From NCBI RefSeq assembly GCF_003514505.1, contig NZ_DOPX01000017.1, positions 1 through 64,000 on the forward strand: DNA of 64,000 nt, read 5' to 3'. The notes below the pieces were generated by a model, which made no database searches, was not told where the DNA came from, and was given only the letters and a program-made list of their open reading frames with translations. Below are positions 36,405 through 44,591 of this stretch, one piece after another (the stretch's first letter is position 1; each line of letters starts with the position of its first letter). Both the position numbers and the translations under genes were made by a program. This DNA is from Proteiniclasticum sp. (GTDB lineage Bacteria; Bacillota; Clostridia; Clostridiales; Clostridiaceae).

Positions 36405-37529
36405 CTATTTTCGCCATACCATCTTATTTACTATTCCAGTATAGCTTTGGATCAATTTTACCACCTTAACGCTGACATTATCATCGGTATAGTTCGGTAC
36501 ATCTACTCCTATATCACCAAGTTCATTCATTTCTACAGCAATATCTACAGCTTGAAGCACTTGCTCAGTCGTTATGCTTCCAATTACCACATTACCTTTG
36601 TCTAGTGCTTCTGGTCGTTCTGTACTTGTTCTAATTGAAACAGCTGGAAACTTAAAGTACGATGCCTCTTCTGCTATGGTTCCACTATCTGATACAACAC
36701 AAAAAGAGTGCTGTTGCAGATGATTATAGTCAGCAAACCCAAACGGTTGAAGAGTTCTAACATTAGGATGAAATTTGAATCCTCTTTGTTCTATAAATCT
36801 TTTGCTTCGTGGGTGAGTGCTATAAATTACAGGCAAGTTATAACTCTCTGCCATTGCATTTACTGCATTCATCAAAGCCATAAAATTTTCTTCATTGTCA
36901 ATATTCTCTTCACGATGAGCAGACAACAATATGTATTTTCCTTTCTCAAGTGACAGAGTTTCTAAAACTCTACTAGCTTCAATGTTCCTCATGTTACTCT
37001 TAAGCACTTCAGCCATTGGTGATCCAACAACATAAGTACGTTCTTTAGGAACTCCTTCCCAATTCAAGTAATTCCGAGCATGTTCTGTATAACATAAATT
37101 AACATCACTGGTATGATCGACAATTCTTCTATTTATCTCCTCAGGTAAATTCTCATCAAAACATCTATTACCAGCTTCCATATGGAATATCGGAATCTTA
37201 AGTCTTTTAGCTGATATAACACTTAAACAAGAATTTGTATCCCCTAAAACTAGAAGGGCATCAGGCTTTTCCTGTACTAGAATATCATATGATTTCGCTA
37301 GGACATTTCCCATTGTCTCACCAAGATGATTCCCAACAACATTCAAGTAAAAGTCTGGCTTTCTAATTCCTAACTCATCAAAAAACACTTGATTCAGTTC
37401 ATAATCATAATTTTGACCAGTATGAACCAAAACATGATTAAAATACTGATCACACTTTTTTATAACTTCAGATAATTTTATTATTTCAGGACGTGTCCCT
37501 ACAATGGTCATTAGTTTGAGTTTCTTCAT
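36405..37529 (-). CDS. UDP-N-acetylglucosamine 2-epimerase family enzyme, CapG/FnlC/WbvD type
   Basis: A 374-residue member of the non-hydrolysing 2-epimerase family. G-T-R-P-E-I-I-K-L-S, H-T-G-Q-N-Y-D, L-G-D-T-N-S-C and H-M-E-A-G-N-R-C replace the corresponding WecB motifs (H-G-D-T-T-T, V-E-A-G-L-R), which places it with CapG/FnlC/WbvD. These act on UDP-2-acetamido-2,6-dideoxy-L-hexoses rather than UDP-GlcNAc. It is the third member of a dehydratase-reductase-epimerase trio (38391-39416, 37540-38394, this gene). The start has AGGAGG upstream. Confidence 0.87.
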   Translation of the reverse strand: MKKLKLMTIVGTRPEIIKLSEVIKKCDQYFNHVLVHTGQNYDYELNQVFFDELGIRKPDFYLNVVGNHLGETMGNVLAKSYDILVQEKPDALLVLGDTNSCLSVISAKRLKIPIFHMEAGNRCFDENLPEEINRRIVDHTSDVNLCYTEHARNYLNWEGVPKERTYVVGSPMAEVLKSNMRNIEASRVLETLSLEKGKYILLSAHREENIDNEENFMALMNAVNAMAESYNLPVIYSTHPRSKRFIEQRGFKFHPNVRTLQPFGFADYNHLQQHSFCVVSDSGTIAEEASYFKFPAVSIRTSTERPEALDKGNVVIGSITTEQVLQAVDIAVEMNELGDIGVDVPNYTDDNVSVKVVKLIQSYTGIVNKMVWRK

Positions 37530-37539
37530 TATGATCCTC

Positions 37540-38394
37540 CTAGTTAAAATAGTGTGGATATAACTCTCTATGAGATACTATCCACTCTTTCATCTCAGCT
37601 ACCATGATTTCATAACTCGGCACATGAAAAGAAAAATCCTTACGGGTATTTATCAGTGACTTATCAATAATGACTTTTTCGCTTGGAAGTATTTCGAGCT
37701 TAGAATCTCTCATATGCTTATTGAAAAGGCCAATTAATTCATACTTGCTAATCGTCTCATTGTTCACGAGATTATATAGCCCCGTTAAATTTTCTTTCAG
37801 CGCTTGTTCCATAGCTTTCGCTAAGGTTAGAGTGGTTACTCCTGTCCAAATCGCTTTTGTAAATCCGCTGACGGGCGTATTCTGCTTCATAAACCAGTTG
37901 AACAGTCCAATCCCATTCACATTCATATCAGGTCCGATTATTGAATTTCTAAAGGTTAGGTCCTTACTATTTTCAAGTTCCCCCAACGCCTTAGACCTAT
38001 CATAAAAGGTTTCACCATCACGAAGTGAACTTTCCAAATAACTTCCAGATTTCCCTGAGAAAACACAATCTGTGCTCATATGAACAATTATAGTTTTCAT
38101 ATCCTTTGTTATTTCACTCAAAAAGTGAGGAAGATAACTATTTAGAAGTACTGCATTAGATTTATGATCCTCAGCGTCTTGATTAAGAACTCCAATTGCA
38201 TTAATAACGGCATCATACTGACCTTCGGAGATGATATGATTTAGGCTTTTAAAATCTTTGATATCACCATTGATATTTTTACAAAAAGAAACTTTTGTTC
38301 TGCTGAAAGCAGTCACATCATGACCTGCATCTTTAAAATATAAAGATATCATGTGGCCAGCCATACCTGTACCTCCGAGTACTAGTATCTTCAT
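37540..38394 (-). CDS. RmlD-like NAD(P)H-dependent 4-keto sugar reductase
   Basis: A 284-residue short-chain dehydrogenase of the RmlD/SDR type. G-G-T-G-M-A-G-H (residues 7-14) binds the cofactor; S-T-D-C-V-F-S-G (about 107) and Y-D-R-S-K-A-L-G-E (about 131) form the catalytic Ser/Tyr/Lys set. It overlaps the CapE-like gene by 4 bp and precedes the CapG-like epimerase. CapF/WbjC reductases of the L-FucNAc pathway carry an additional C-terminal cupin domain and are about 370 residues; this protein lacks it and has the length of RmlD/WbvR. Product stereochemistry is therefore uncertain. Confidence 0.86.
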   Translation of the reverse strand: MKILVLGGTGMAGHMISLYFKDAGHDVTAFSRTKVSFCKNINGDIKDFKSLNHIISEGQYDAVINAIGVLNQDAEDHKSNAVLLNSYLPHFLSEITKDMKTIIVHMSTDCVFSGKSGSYLESSLRDGETFYDRSKALGELENSKDLTFRNSIIGPDMNVNGIGLFNWFMKQNTPVSGFTKAIWTGVTTLTLAKAMEQALKENLTGLYNLVNNETISKYELIGLFNKHMRDSKLEILPSEKVIIDKSLINTRKDFSFHVPSYEIMVAEMKEWIVSHRELYPHYFN

Positions 38395-39416
38395 AAATGA
38401 CCCTCCCAGCTTTTCAGTTCATCTTGGATATAGTCTAATTGCAAAAGCTTTTCTTTTATCTGTTCAATGTTCAATCTTTCGGTGTTATGAGAGTTATAGT
38501 CTTCTACAAGCTGTAAATCCTCATTCCCTTCTACGAAATATTTGTCATAGTTTAAATCACGTTTATCTGCAGGAACTCTATAAAAACCACCCATATCTAT
38601 AGCACCAACATGTTCTTCCTTCGTTAGTAAAGTTTCGTATAACTTTTCTCCATGTCTTGTCCCAATAATTCTAATCTCGTTTTGTGCATTAAACAGTTCC
38701 TTTACCGCTTGAGCTAAGTCTCTAATTGTAGACGCTGGAGATTTCTGAACCATAATATCACCAGCATCAGCATTTTCAAATGCAAATACAACTAGCTCTA
38801 CTGCTTCTTCAAGGCTCATCAGGAATCTTGTCATATTGGGATCTGTTACGGTTAACGGCTGGCCACTCTTTATCTGTTCTACAAATAGAGGAATAACGGA
38901 ACCTCTCGAAGCCATTACATTCCCATACCGGGTACCACAAATCAATGTTTTAGAAGGATCCACTGTTTTAGATTTCGCTACGAAAACTTTTTCCATCATC
39001 GCTTTTGATATCCCCATTGCATTAATGGGATATGCAGCTTTATCTGTAGATAAACATATCACTTTTCTTATTCCCATCTCAATTGCTCCAGTTAAAACAT
39101 TGTCCGTTCCTATGACATTAGTTTTAACTGCCTCAAGAGGAAAGAACTCGCATGAAGGTACTTGTTTTAGTGCAGCTGCATGAAATACATAATCAACGCC
39201 ATACATAGCATTTTTTACACTTGCAAGATCTCTAACATCACCAATATAGAACTTCAACTTATCATTTTTATAAAGTTTCCTCATATCATCTTGTTTTTTT
39301 TCATCACGAGAAAAGATCCTGATTTCTTTTACATCTGTATGAAGAAACCTCTTCATCACAGCATTACCAAATGAACCCGTTCCTCCTGTTATAAGCAGTG
39401 TCTTACCTTTAAACAT
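38391..39416 (-). CDS. UDP-N-acetylglucosamine 4,6-dehydratase/5-epimerase, CapE/FnlA/WbjB type
   Basis: A 341-residue soluble SDR. G-G-T-G-S-F-G-N-A (residues 11-19) binds NADP; L-S-T-D-K-A-A-Y-P-I-N-A-M-G-I-S-K-A (about 124-141) is the CapE/FnlA active site with T-D-K and M-x-x-S-K. Unlike the module 1 dehydratase it has no membrane helices. It starts L-amino-deoxysugar synthesis from UDP-GlcNAc (dehydration plus C5 epimerisation). It lies 2 bp after the WbuB-like GT4 stop and overlaps the RmlD-like gene. Confidence 0.92.
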   Translation of the reverse strand: MFKGKTLLITGGTGSFGNAVMKRFLHTDVKEIRIFSRDEKKQDDMRKLYKNDKLKFYIGDVRDLASVKNAMYGVDYVFHAAALKQVPSCEFFPLEAVKTNVIGTDNVLTGAIEMGIRKVICLSTDKAAYPINAMGISKAMMEKVFVAKSKTVDPSKTLICGTRYGNVMASRGSVIPLFVEQIKSGQPLTVTDPNMTRFLMSLEEAVELVVFAFENADAGDIMVQKSPASTIRDLAQAVKELFNAQNEIRIIGTRHGEKLYETLLTKEEHVGAIDMGGFYRVPADKRDLNYDKYFVEGNEDLQLVEDYNSHNTERLNIEQIKEKLLQLDYIQDELKSWEGHL

Positions 39417-39418
39417 AA

Positions 39419-40618
39419 CTATGCCTCCAAATATTTATTGAGTCTACCAAAAAAAATCTCTCTGGAAAAATGCTCATCATAATATACTTTTGCATCTTGC
39501 CCGTGTTTGTTTATCAAACCTGGATTTATAATATATAGCTTCATAGAGTTAGCTAACCCCTCAACATCTCCACTTTCCACACAAACCCCAGCTCCACTTT
39601 CTTGAATCACAAATTTACTATCACCGGATGTAGCTGCTACAACAGGTTTTGACTTTGCAAAATATGTCTGGAGTTTACTAGGTATCGTCTTACCAATATA
39701 GCCTACGTCTTTTAAAGTTAAAATACACACATCAGTATCATCATAAATTTCATCCATCTCTTCGTGGCTTTTCCGACCTGTGAACTCAACATAATCATCA
39801 ACGTTTAACTCTTCCGAAAGTTTCATTACTGATGGTAAATCAGATCCAGAACCCACAATCTTAACCTTAAAGTTATAGTTTTTATTTTTAAGAATTTCTG
39901 CAGCACGTATGATTACATCAACATCTTGCACTCGACCTATATTCCCAGCAAAAGTAAAAACAATTTTATCTTTGTCAAAGTTACTCTTTTTAACTTCCAC
40001 AATCTCTTTACATTCATCAGTATACTGAGGCAGATACTCAATACTCCTACTATCCAAATCATGGACACTTTTTAAATATTCAATAAAAGAGGGAGAAGAT
40101 ACAATCACCTGATCTGCCTTATTATAGATTTTTTTGCTTATATTACTAAGGATTGGAAATACTCTTGAAGATTCATCAATATTCATAGCCTTTACAGACT
40201 CAGGCCATAAATCAGTAGAATACAGTACTGATTTTACTTTATTCTTCTTAGCATAAACCAAACCAGGTACAAACATCGTAATTGGTGAAGTCTGATAGCA
40301 GAACACTACATCGAACTTCTCTTTTAAAAAAAATGCATACACTGATGAAGTGATCATAAACGAAACATAATTGAGACTTCTAAAGAGTGCTCCCGATCTT
40401 CTTGATATCATCGGAACCCTAATAACTCGAGCATTATGATACTTATCTTTTCTTTTCTTGAAAAATCGATACTCTTTAGGAATATATCCCTTATCATAAT
40501 CTGGAAGTCCAGTAATCATCATAACATCATTATTCACTGCCAGTTCTTTAACGATATCATTTATTCTGAAACTGTCTGGATAAAACACTTGTCCAACTAC
40601 AAGAATCTTCAAATTCAT
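39419..40618 (-). CDS. Glycosyltransferase family 4, WbuB-like
   Basis: A 399-residue GT4 enzyme. The N-terminus (V-V-G-Q-V-F-Y-P-D-S-F-R-I-N-D-I) and the S-T-D-L-W-P-E-S motif (about residue 137) are those of WbuB-type transferases, which in E. coli O26 adds L-FucNAc. The donor half has F-A-G-N-I-G-R-V-Q-D and G-K-T-I-P-S-K-L-Q-T-Y-F-A. It sits directly before the dehydratase-reductase-epimerase trio, so its donor is probably that pathway's L-amino sugar. The ATG at 40618 is preferred; an in-frame TTG three codons upstream is possible. Confidence 0.88.
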   Translation of the reverse strand: MNLKILVVGQVFYPDSFRINDIVKELAVNNDVMMITGLPDYDKGYIPKEYRFFKKRKDKYHNARVIRVPMISRRSGALFRSLNYVSFMITSSVYAFFLKEKFDVVFCYQTSPITMFVPGLVYAKKNKVKSVLYSTDLWPESVKAMNIDESSRVFPILSNISKKIYNKADQVIVSSPSFIEYLKSVHDLDSRSIEYLPQYTDECKEIVEVKKSNFDKDKIVFTFAGNIGRVQDVDVIIRAAEILKNKNYNFKVKIVGSGSDLPSVMKLSEELNVDDYVEFTGRKSHEEMDEIYDDTDVCILTLKDVGYIGKTIPSKLQTYFAKSKPVVAATSGDSKFVIQESGAGVCVESGDVEGLANSMKLYIINPGLINKHGQDAKVYYDEHFSREIFFGRLNKYLEA

Positions 40619-40630
40619 ACCCCTCAATCT

Positions 40631-41197
40631 CTATTTGCCCCTTAACGAGGTAAAAGTCCTTAATATAATTTTCAAATCAAGTAAAAATGATTCATTTTCT
40701 TTATAAAATACGTCCAAACTCAATTTCTCTAGATCATCGCATGTATCTCTAGCTACAACTTGAGCCCATCCCGTTAACCCCGGGCGAATCTCATCCACAC
40801 CAGCCTGACTTCTTAAACTGTTGATTTCTCCTTCATTTGGAATCAGCGGTCTTGGCCCTACAAATGACATTTGACCAACTAAAATATTGAATAATTGTGG
40901 CAACTCATCTAAACTAGTGCGTCTAAGCACCTTACCAACTCGTGTAACATAAGCATCATTATCAATATCTTTAGCGGCAATATTTGGGGCATCCACTTTC
41001 ATGGTTCTAAACTTTAGAATATTGAAAGGCTTACTATGCAACCCTAAACGTTGCTGCCTAAAAAGTATTTTTTCTTTCCCGTCAACCCTTATAAGAATTG
41101 CAATAAGAAAGAATATTGGAGTCAAAATTATAATTGATATAAACGAAAAAACTATATCAAATAACCTTTTTATCCCTAATACACTATAATACTTCAT
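40631..41197 (-). CDS. Polyprenyl-phosphate sugar-1-phosphate (priming) transferase (module 3)
   Basis: A 188-residue monotopic sugar transferase: one helix at about residues 10-33, then L-F-R-Q-Q-R-L-G, K-F-R-T-M, L-R-R-T-S-L-D-E-L-P-Q, F-V-G-P-R-P-L-I-P and G-L-T-G-W-A-Q-V-V-A-R. It is the first gene of module 3, 12 bp before the WbuB-like gene, with AGGAG 7 nt before the ATG and a recognisable promoter 42 nt upstream. This is the third priming enzyme in the window. Confidence 0.91.
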   Translation of the reverse strand: MKYYSVLGIKRLFDIVFSFISIIILTPIFFLIAILIRVDGKEKILFRQQRLGLHSKPFNILKFRTMKVDAPNIAAKDIDNDAYVTRVGKVLRRTSLDELPQLFNILVGQMSFVGPRPLIPNEGEINSLRSQAGVDEIRPGLTGWAQVVARDTCDDLEKLSLDVFYKENESFLLDLKIILRTFTSLRGK

Positions 41198-41239
41198 ATT
41201 AAAACTCCTAAGTAAACATGAATTTTTTTGAGAGGAATC

Positions 41240-41268
41240 ATTATAACTTCAAATCTCCAACATTTTAA
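41240..41268 (-). promoter_or_regulatory. Probable sigma-A promoter of module 3
   Basis: On the minus strand: TTAAAA (four of six -35 consensus bases), a 17-bp spacer and a perfect TATAAT (41240-41245). The module 3 start codon is 42 bp downstream. A palindrome ATTACA-T-TGTAAT (41301-41313) lies about 30 bp further upstream and overlaps a partial WalR-like repeat (41307-41323). Confidence 0.5.
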
Positions 41269-41467
41269 TTTTATCATAATCATCTCTCTTATACTATTTG
41301 ATTACATTGTAATAATTTTGTAGAAACTCGACACTCCTGTGTTCTTCTATCTTATATTTAAGTTTTCGTGAATATAAGCACATCCATTCTTTTTTTTACA
41401 ATTTTCTGTTATTATTAAGAAGAGATAACAGAAAGTTATGAATCAATCTAACAAAGGAGTGGATCAC

Positions 41468-42319
41468 ATGAAAATTGATTTAAACAATCCGAGAGTCATC
41501 CTGGCCCATGAAATTCGAGAAAATTTGAGAAACGTCGAATTTGAAGGTCCGGAACTCGTTGCCATGGCCGTAGGTGGATCAGTTTCCAGAGGACAAGCAG
41601 ATGCTTTCTCTGATCTTGAACTCCTTTGCTTCTGGGATGTATTTCCAGATGTTGATACCAGGCAAAAGCTGGTGGACTCGATTAAAGCAGATCTCATTTT
41701 CCCCATTGACGATGATCAGAATGAAGACAATCTCATTCTGAAAGACATCCAGATTGATATCCTTCACAATACTGTTGATTATTATGACAATATGATTGAA
41801 GACGCCTGGGAGTTCCATTTGGCTGATTATCAGACTTTAGGATTCCTTGACACCATCACCTATGCATATCCTCTTTTCGGCGAAGATATCCTTAACGCCT
41901 GGAAAGAAAAGACAGATAACTACCCCAGGGAACTGGCCATCAATGTCATATTTGATAATCTTGTGAAACTTCACAATGGAAACATTGAACTCTACATTCA
42001 AAGAGATAACCCTACTGAGTACTATGCCCAGATGGTTGCCATTCAGAGAAAACTCTTTAACATCCTTTCTGCCATCAACAAAACCTATGCTGGAGGTTAC
42101 AAATGGATGTATCCTGAACTAGAAGCCATGACCATTGCGCCAGTGAATGTTGCACTGAGATTTAAGGAAATGTACTCCATCAATAAATTTGAAGCTGTTG
42201 AAGATCTTTATGCTTTAGTCTTTGAGACACTAATCCTTGTAAAACAGCAGTTCCCAGAAGTAGACTTCAGCGTAGAAGAAACCTTCGATAAGTTTATGAT
42301 CAAGAGACTTCCTCTCTAA
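41468..42319 (+). CDS. Nucleotidyltransferase-domain protein (DUF4037-like)
   Basis: A 283-residue protein with a polymerase-beta-type nucleotidyltransferase motif near the N-terminus: G-G-S-V-S-R-G followed by D-L-E-L (about residues 38-53), the G-S-x(9-11)-D-x-D/E pattern. A further Asp in D-I-Q-I-D-I (about 96) would complete the metal triad. The helical C-terminal half resembles the region found in DUF4037 and kanamycin-nucleotidyltransferase-like proteins. Substrate unknown. AAAGGAG before MKIDLN fixes the start. It is a single-gene unit ended by a terminator. A role in antibiotic modification is possible but not shown. Confidence 0.65.
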   Translation: MKIDLNNPRVILAHEIRENLRNVEFEGPELVAMAVGGSVSRGQADAFSDLELLCFWDVFPDVDTRQKLVDSIKADLIFPIDDDQNEDNLILKDIQIDILHNTVDYYDNMIEDAWEFHLADYQTLGFLDTITYAYPLFGEDILNAWKEKTDNYPRELAINVIFDNLVKLHNGNIELYIQRDNPTEYYAQMVAIQRKLFNILSAINKTYAGGYKWMYPELEAMTIAPVNVALRFKEMYSINKFEAVEDLYALVFETLILVKQQFPEVDFSVEETFDKFMIKRLPL

Positions 42320-42335
42320 AAAATAAAACCAATAC

Positions 42336-42361
42336 AAAAGCTTGGAGCAGTCCAAGCTTTT
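42336..42361 (+). terminator. Intrinsic terminator of the nucleotidyltransferase gene
   Basis: An 11-bp perfect stem, AAAAGCTTGGA / TCCAAGCTTTT, with a 4-nt loop; the T-run is formed by the stem's end. Confidence 0.7.
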
Positions 42362-42471
42362 ATATTGAATTCATACACTATGTAATAATACTCTTTTCGA
42401 CCTATGTTTTCAAGTTTAATACCGATTATTATCATATTATGTTAAAATTAATTCGAAATAGGAGGTGTATG

Positions 42472-42729
42472 ATGTTATCACTTATTTATAACTTACTATC
42501 CATGGGTCTTTTTTTAGGAATTATTATTGTAATACTATTTATTCTCTATAAAAGCATGAAAGGCACTACAACTTTCCAAAAATTAAATAGACTGACAGTC
42601 CTGGCTATGATTATAACGTTCTTCGGACTGGTTTTTTTGGGGTATGGATTTCTAAACGCCGTTCTTGGATCTATTCTCGTTCTTCTCCTTATCCGGATCT
42701 CCTACGTAATCTATGTGGACTCCAATTAA
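42472..42729 (+). CDS. Small hydrophobic membrane protein, unknown function
   Basis: An 85-residue protein that is almost entirely hydrophobic: one helix at about residues 8-27, a short polar loop (K-S-M-K-G-T-T-T-F-Q-K), and one long or two short helices from about 41 to 78. The start is one of two adjacent ATGs; the second is 6 nt after AGGAGG and is preferred. No family recognised. It stands alone with AT-rich DNA on both sides and no close operon partner. Confidence 0.55.
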   Translation: MLSLIYNLLSMGLFLGIIIVILFILYKSMKGTTTFQKLNRLTVLAMIITFFGLVFLGYGFLNAVLGSILVLLLIRISYVIYVDSN

Positions 42730-42991
42730 CGCTAATAAAAATGACTCATAAACTCAATTTGATTAAATATATAACCAATACTTATTCGCAATAAACTATA
42801 TTAATAATTAAAATAATTTATTATGACAATTATCCTTATATAATTACAATATAAATATTGTTTTCATAATTCATTCCGTAAATTGTATTATTTTAGTCAA
42901 TCTATATTATAATATAATTAATCTTGAGTATGCCAATTAAGTATTTAATGCATATTTAATTTATGCAGATATAATTTCTGGGGAGGACTTA

Positions 42992-43576
42992 ATGAACAGC
43001 GATATTTTTATTCAAGCGAAAAACGGAAATAGAGAGGCGATTGAATTTGTCATCAAGACCGTTGAACCCTTTATCTTTAAACAGTGCCGTAGAATGAAGC
43101 TTCGAGAACACGATTTCGAAGACTTATGTCAAATCTCCTATGAAGCAATCATCAAGGCGATCCCAAAGCTCGATGAAAAGCATTTGGATTCTGCTCCATC
43201 CTATCTGATGAAATGTATCCATAATGCACTCAAATACGAAGCCAGACGGATCCTTGCAAAGCCACAGGATACGAGTCTCGATAGTGAGGATAAAGATGGG
43301 ATTACCCATGCTGAGAAACTCGTCGCCAAAGAAAATACGGAATCCATCTTCTTCCGTGAAGAAAACAGTTCCAGGGTGAAAGACGCCTTTATGACCTTAA
43401 CCCCGGAAGAGAAAACAGTTCTTTCGTACTTTATCCAAGATCCATATGGAGGCATCAAAAGATATTCAGAGCTCTATGACACCGACTACCGTAAAGCCAG
43501 ATACTTGAAAGATAAAACACTGAAAAAAATGAAAGCTTATCTGGATGCCCATAAAAATGATGACTTTGAATTCTGA
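42992..43576 (+). CDS. RNA polymerase sigma-70-family factor
   Basis: A 194-residue protein with sigma region 2 at about residues 8-80 (H-D-F-E-D-L-C-Q-I-S-Y-E-A-I resembles the core-binding and -10 recognition helices) and a C-terminal helical segment (T-L-T-P-E-E-K-T-V-L-S-Y-F, residues about 130-142) followed by a degenerate helix-turn-helix resembling region 4. The ribosome binding site is GGGGAGG. No anti-sigma gene is adjacent. It could be an ECF-like or a phage/competence-type minor sigma factor. It has a terminator downstream and a very AT-rich 260-bp leader upstream. Confidence 0.75.
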   Translation: MNSDIFIQAKNGNREAIEFVIKTVEPFIFKQCRRMKLREHDFEDLCQISYEAIIKAIPKLDEKHLDSAPSYLMKCIHNALKYEARRILAKPQDTSLDSEDKDGITHAEKLVAKENTESIFFREENSSRVKDAFMTLTPEEKTVLSYFIQDPYGGIKRYSELYDTDYRKARYLKDKTLKKMKAYLDAHKNDDFEF

Positions 43577-43626
43577 TTTCCGTTCCAAATAAAACATATG
43601 AAATTTATCTGCACTCAAGAAATACC

Positions 43627-43656
43627 AAGGCTCGAAGGTGACTTCGGGCTTTTATT
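43627..43656 (+). terminator. Intrinsic terminator of the sigma-factor gene
   Basis: AAGGCTCGAAG pairs with CTTCGGGCTTT (one G-T pair, one mismatch) around a GTGA loop, followed by a T-rich tract. Confidence 0.7.
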
Positions 43657-43717
43657 TAATGAAAAAAATAACTCCACTCCTTCTCCTATGGTAAAATACC
43701 AATAGAAGGTGATGAAA

Positions 43718-44440
43718 ATGAATCCACTGTTAACTGCAGCAGAACTGCTGAAAAACGCTAAAAACATACTTGTACTTACAGGCGCAGGCATGTCCACGGA
43801 ATCTGGTCTTAAGGACTTTAGATCCAAGGACGGGCTGGCATCCACGCTCTATGAAGGATACTACCCGGAAGAACTTCTCTCCAGAAGATTCTTCTACCAT
43901 AACACCTCCCTTTTCTATCAGTACCTGAAAGAAAAGCTTAATGTAACGGGGTTTTCCCCCAACAAAGGACACCTCATTCTCGCCAAGTGGGAAGATACTT
44001 TTAACATTAATATTATTACACAGAACATCGATATGCTTCATCAAAAAGCAGGCAGTAAAAACGTACTGGAACTTCATGGCACACTGGCTACTTGCACCTG
44101 TATAAACTGCCATCAGAAAAAGCCACTTCGTGAAGTCTTTAGAGATGGCTACAGCTGTCTCTGCGGTGGTATATATAAACCAGACATCGTACTCTATGAC
44201 GAAGAAGTATCCCTGATCCATCAAGCATTTACCATGGCTAAAGAAGCAAATCTTCTTCTTGTGTTAGGAACCTCACTAAAAGTATATCCAGCTGCCAGCA
44301 TCCCAGAGGTATTCTGTCTAAAAAACAAAGCGATGATCATCATAAACAAGGATGCAACCCCTTACGAGCACCATTACAATGTAACAGAAATTCACGATGG
44401 TATTGGAGCTACACTCGAAAGAATCAACAAACTTATATAA
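43718..44440 (+). CDS. cobB: NAD-dependent protein deacylase (sirtuin, Sir2/CobB family)
   Basis: A 240-residue sirtuin. G-A-G-M-S-T-E-S-G-L-K-D-F-R (about residues 20-33) binds NAD, T-Q-N-I-D-M-L-H-Q-K-A-G carries the ribose-contacting Asn/Asp, and E-L-H-G has the catalytic His. Cysteines in C-T-C-I-N-C and S-C-L-C-G-G form the zinc site; the second pair is C-x-C rather than the usual C-x2-C. P-D-I-V-L-Y-D-E replaces the more common P-x-V-V-x-F-G-E. The start at ATG 43718 is 8 nt after AGAAGG; earlier in-frame starts are too close to it. Confidence 0.9.
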   Translation: MNPLLTAAELLKNAKNILVLTGAGMSTESGLKDFRSKDGLASTLYEGYYPEELLSRRFFYHNTSLFYQYLKEKLNVTGFSPNKGHLILAKWEDTFNINIITQNIDMLHQKAGSKNVLELHGTLATCTCINCHQKKPLREVFRDGYSCLCGGIYKPDIVLYDEEVSLIHQAFTMAKEANLLLVLGTSLKVYPAASIPEVFCLKNKAMIIINKDATPYEHHYNVTEIHDGIGATLERINKLI

Positions 44441-44591
44441 TATTTATTCATTTTCACTTTTTTATTTCTAACAATTCTTAGTTTTCCATGAAAAATTCTT
44501 AATTTCTCTAAATTGTAATGTATTGTTTGAAAAAAAGGTTATAATTGGAAAGTGAAATCATACTATTATTATGCCCCTTGGAGGTACTTAA

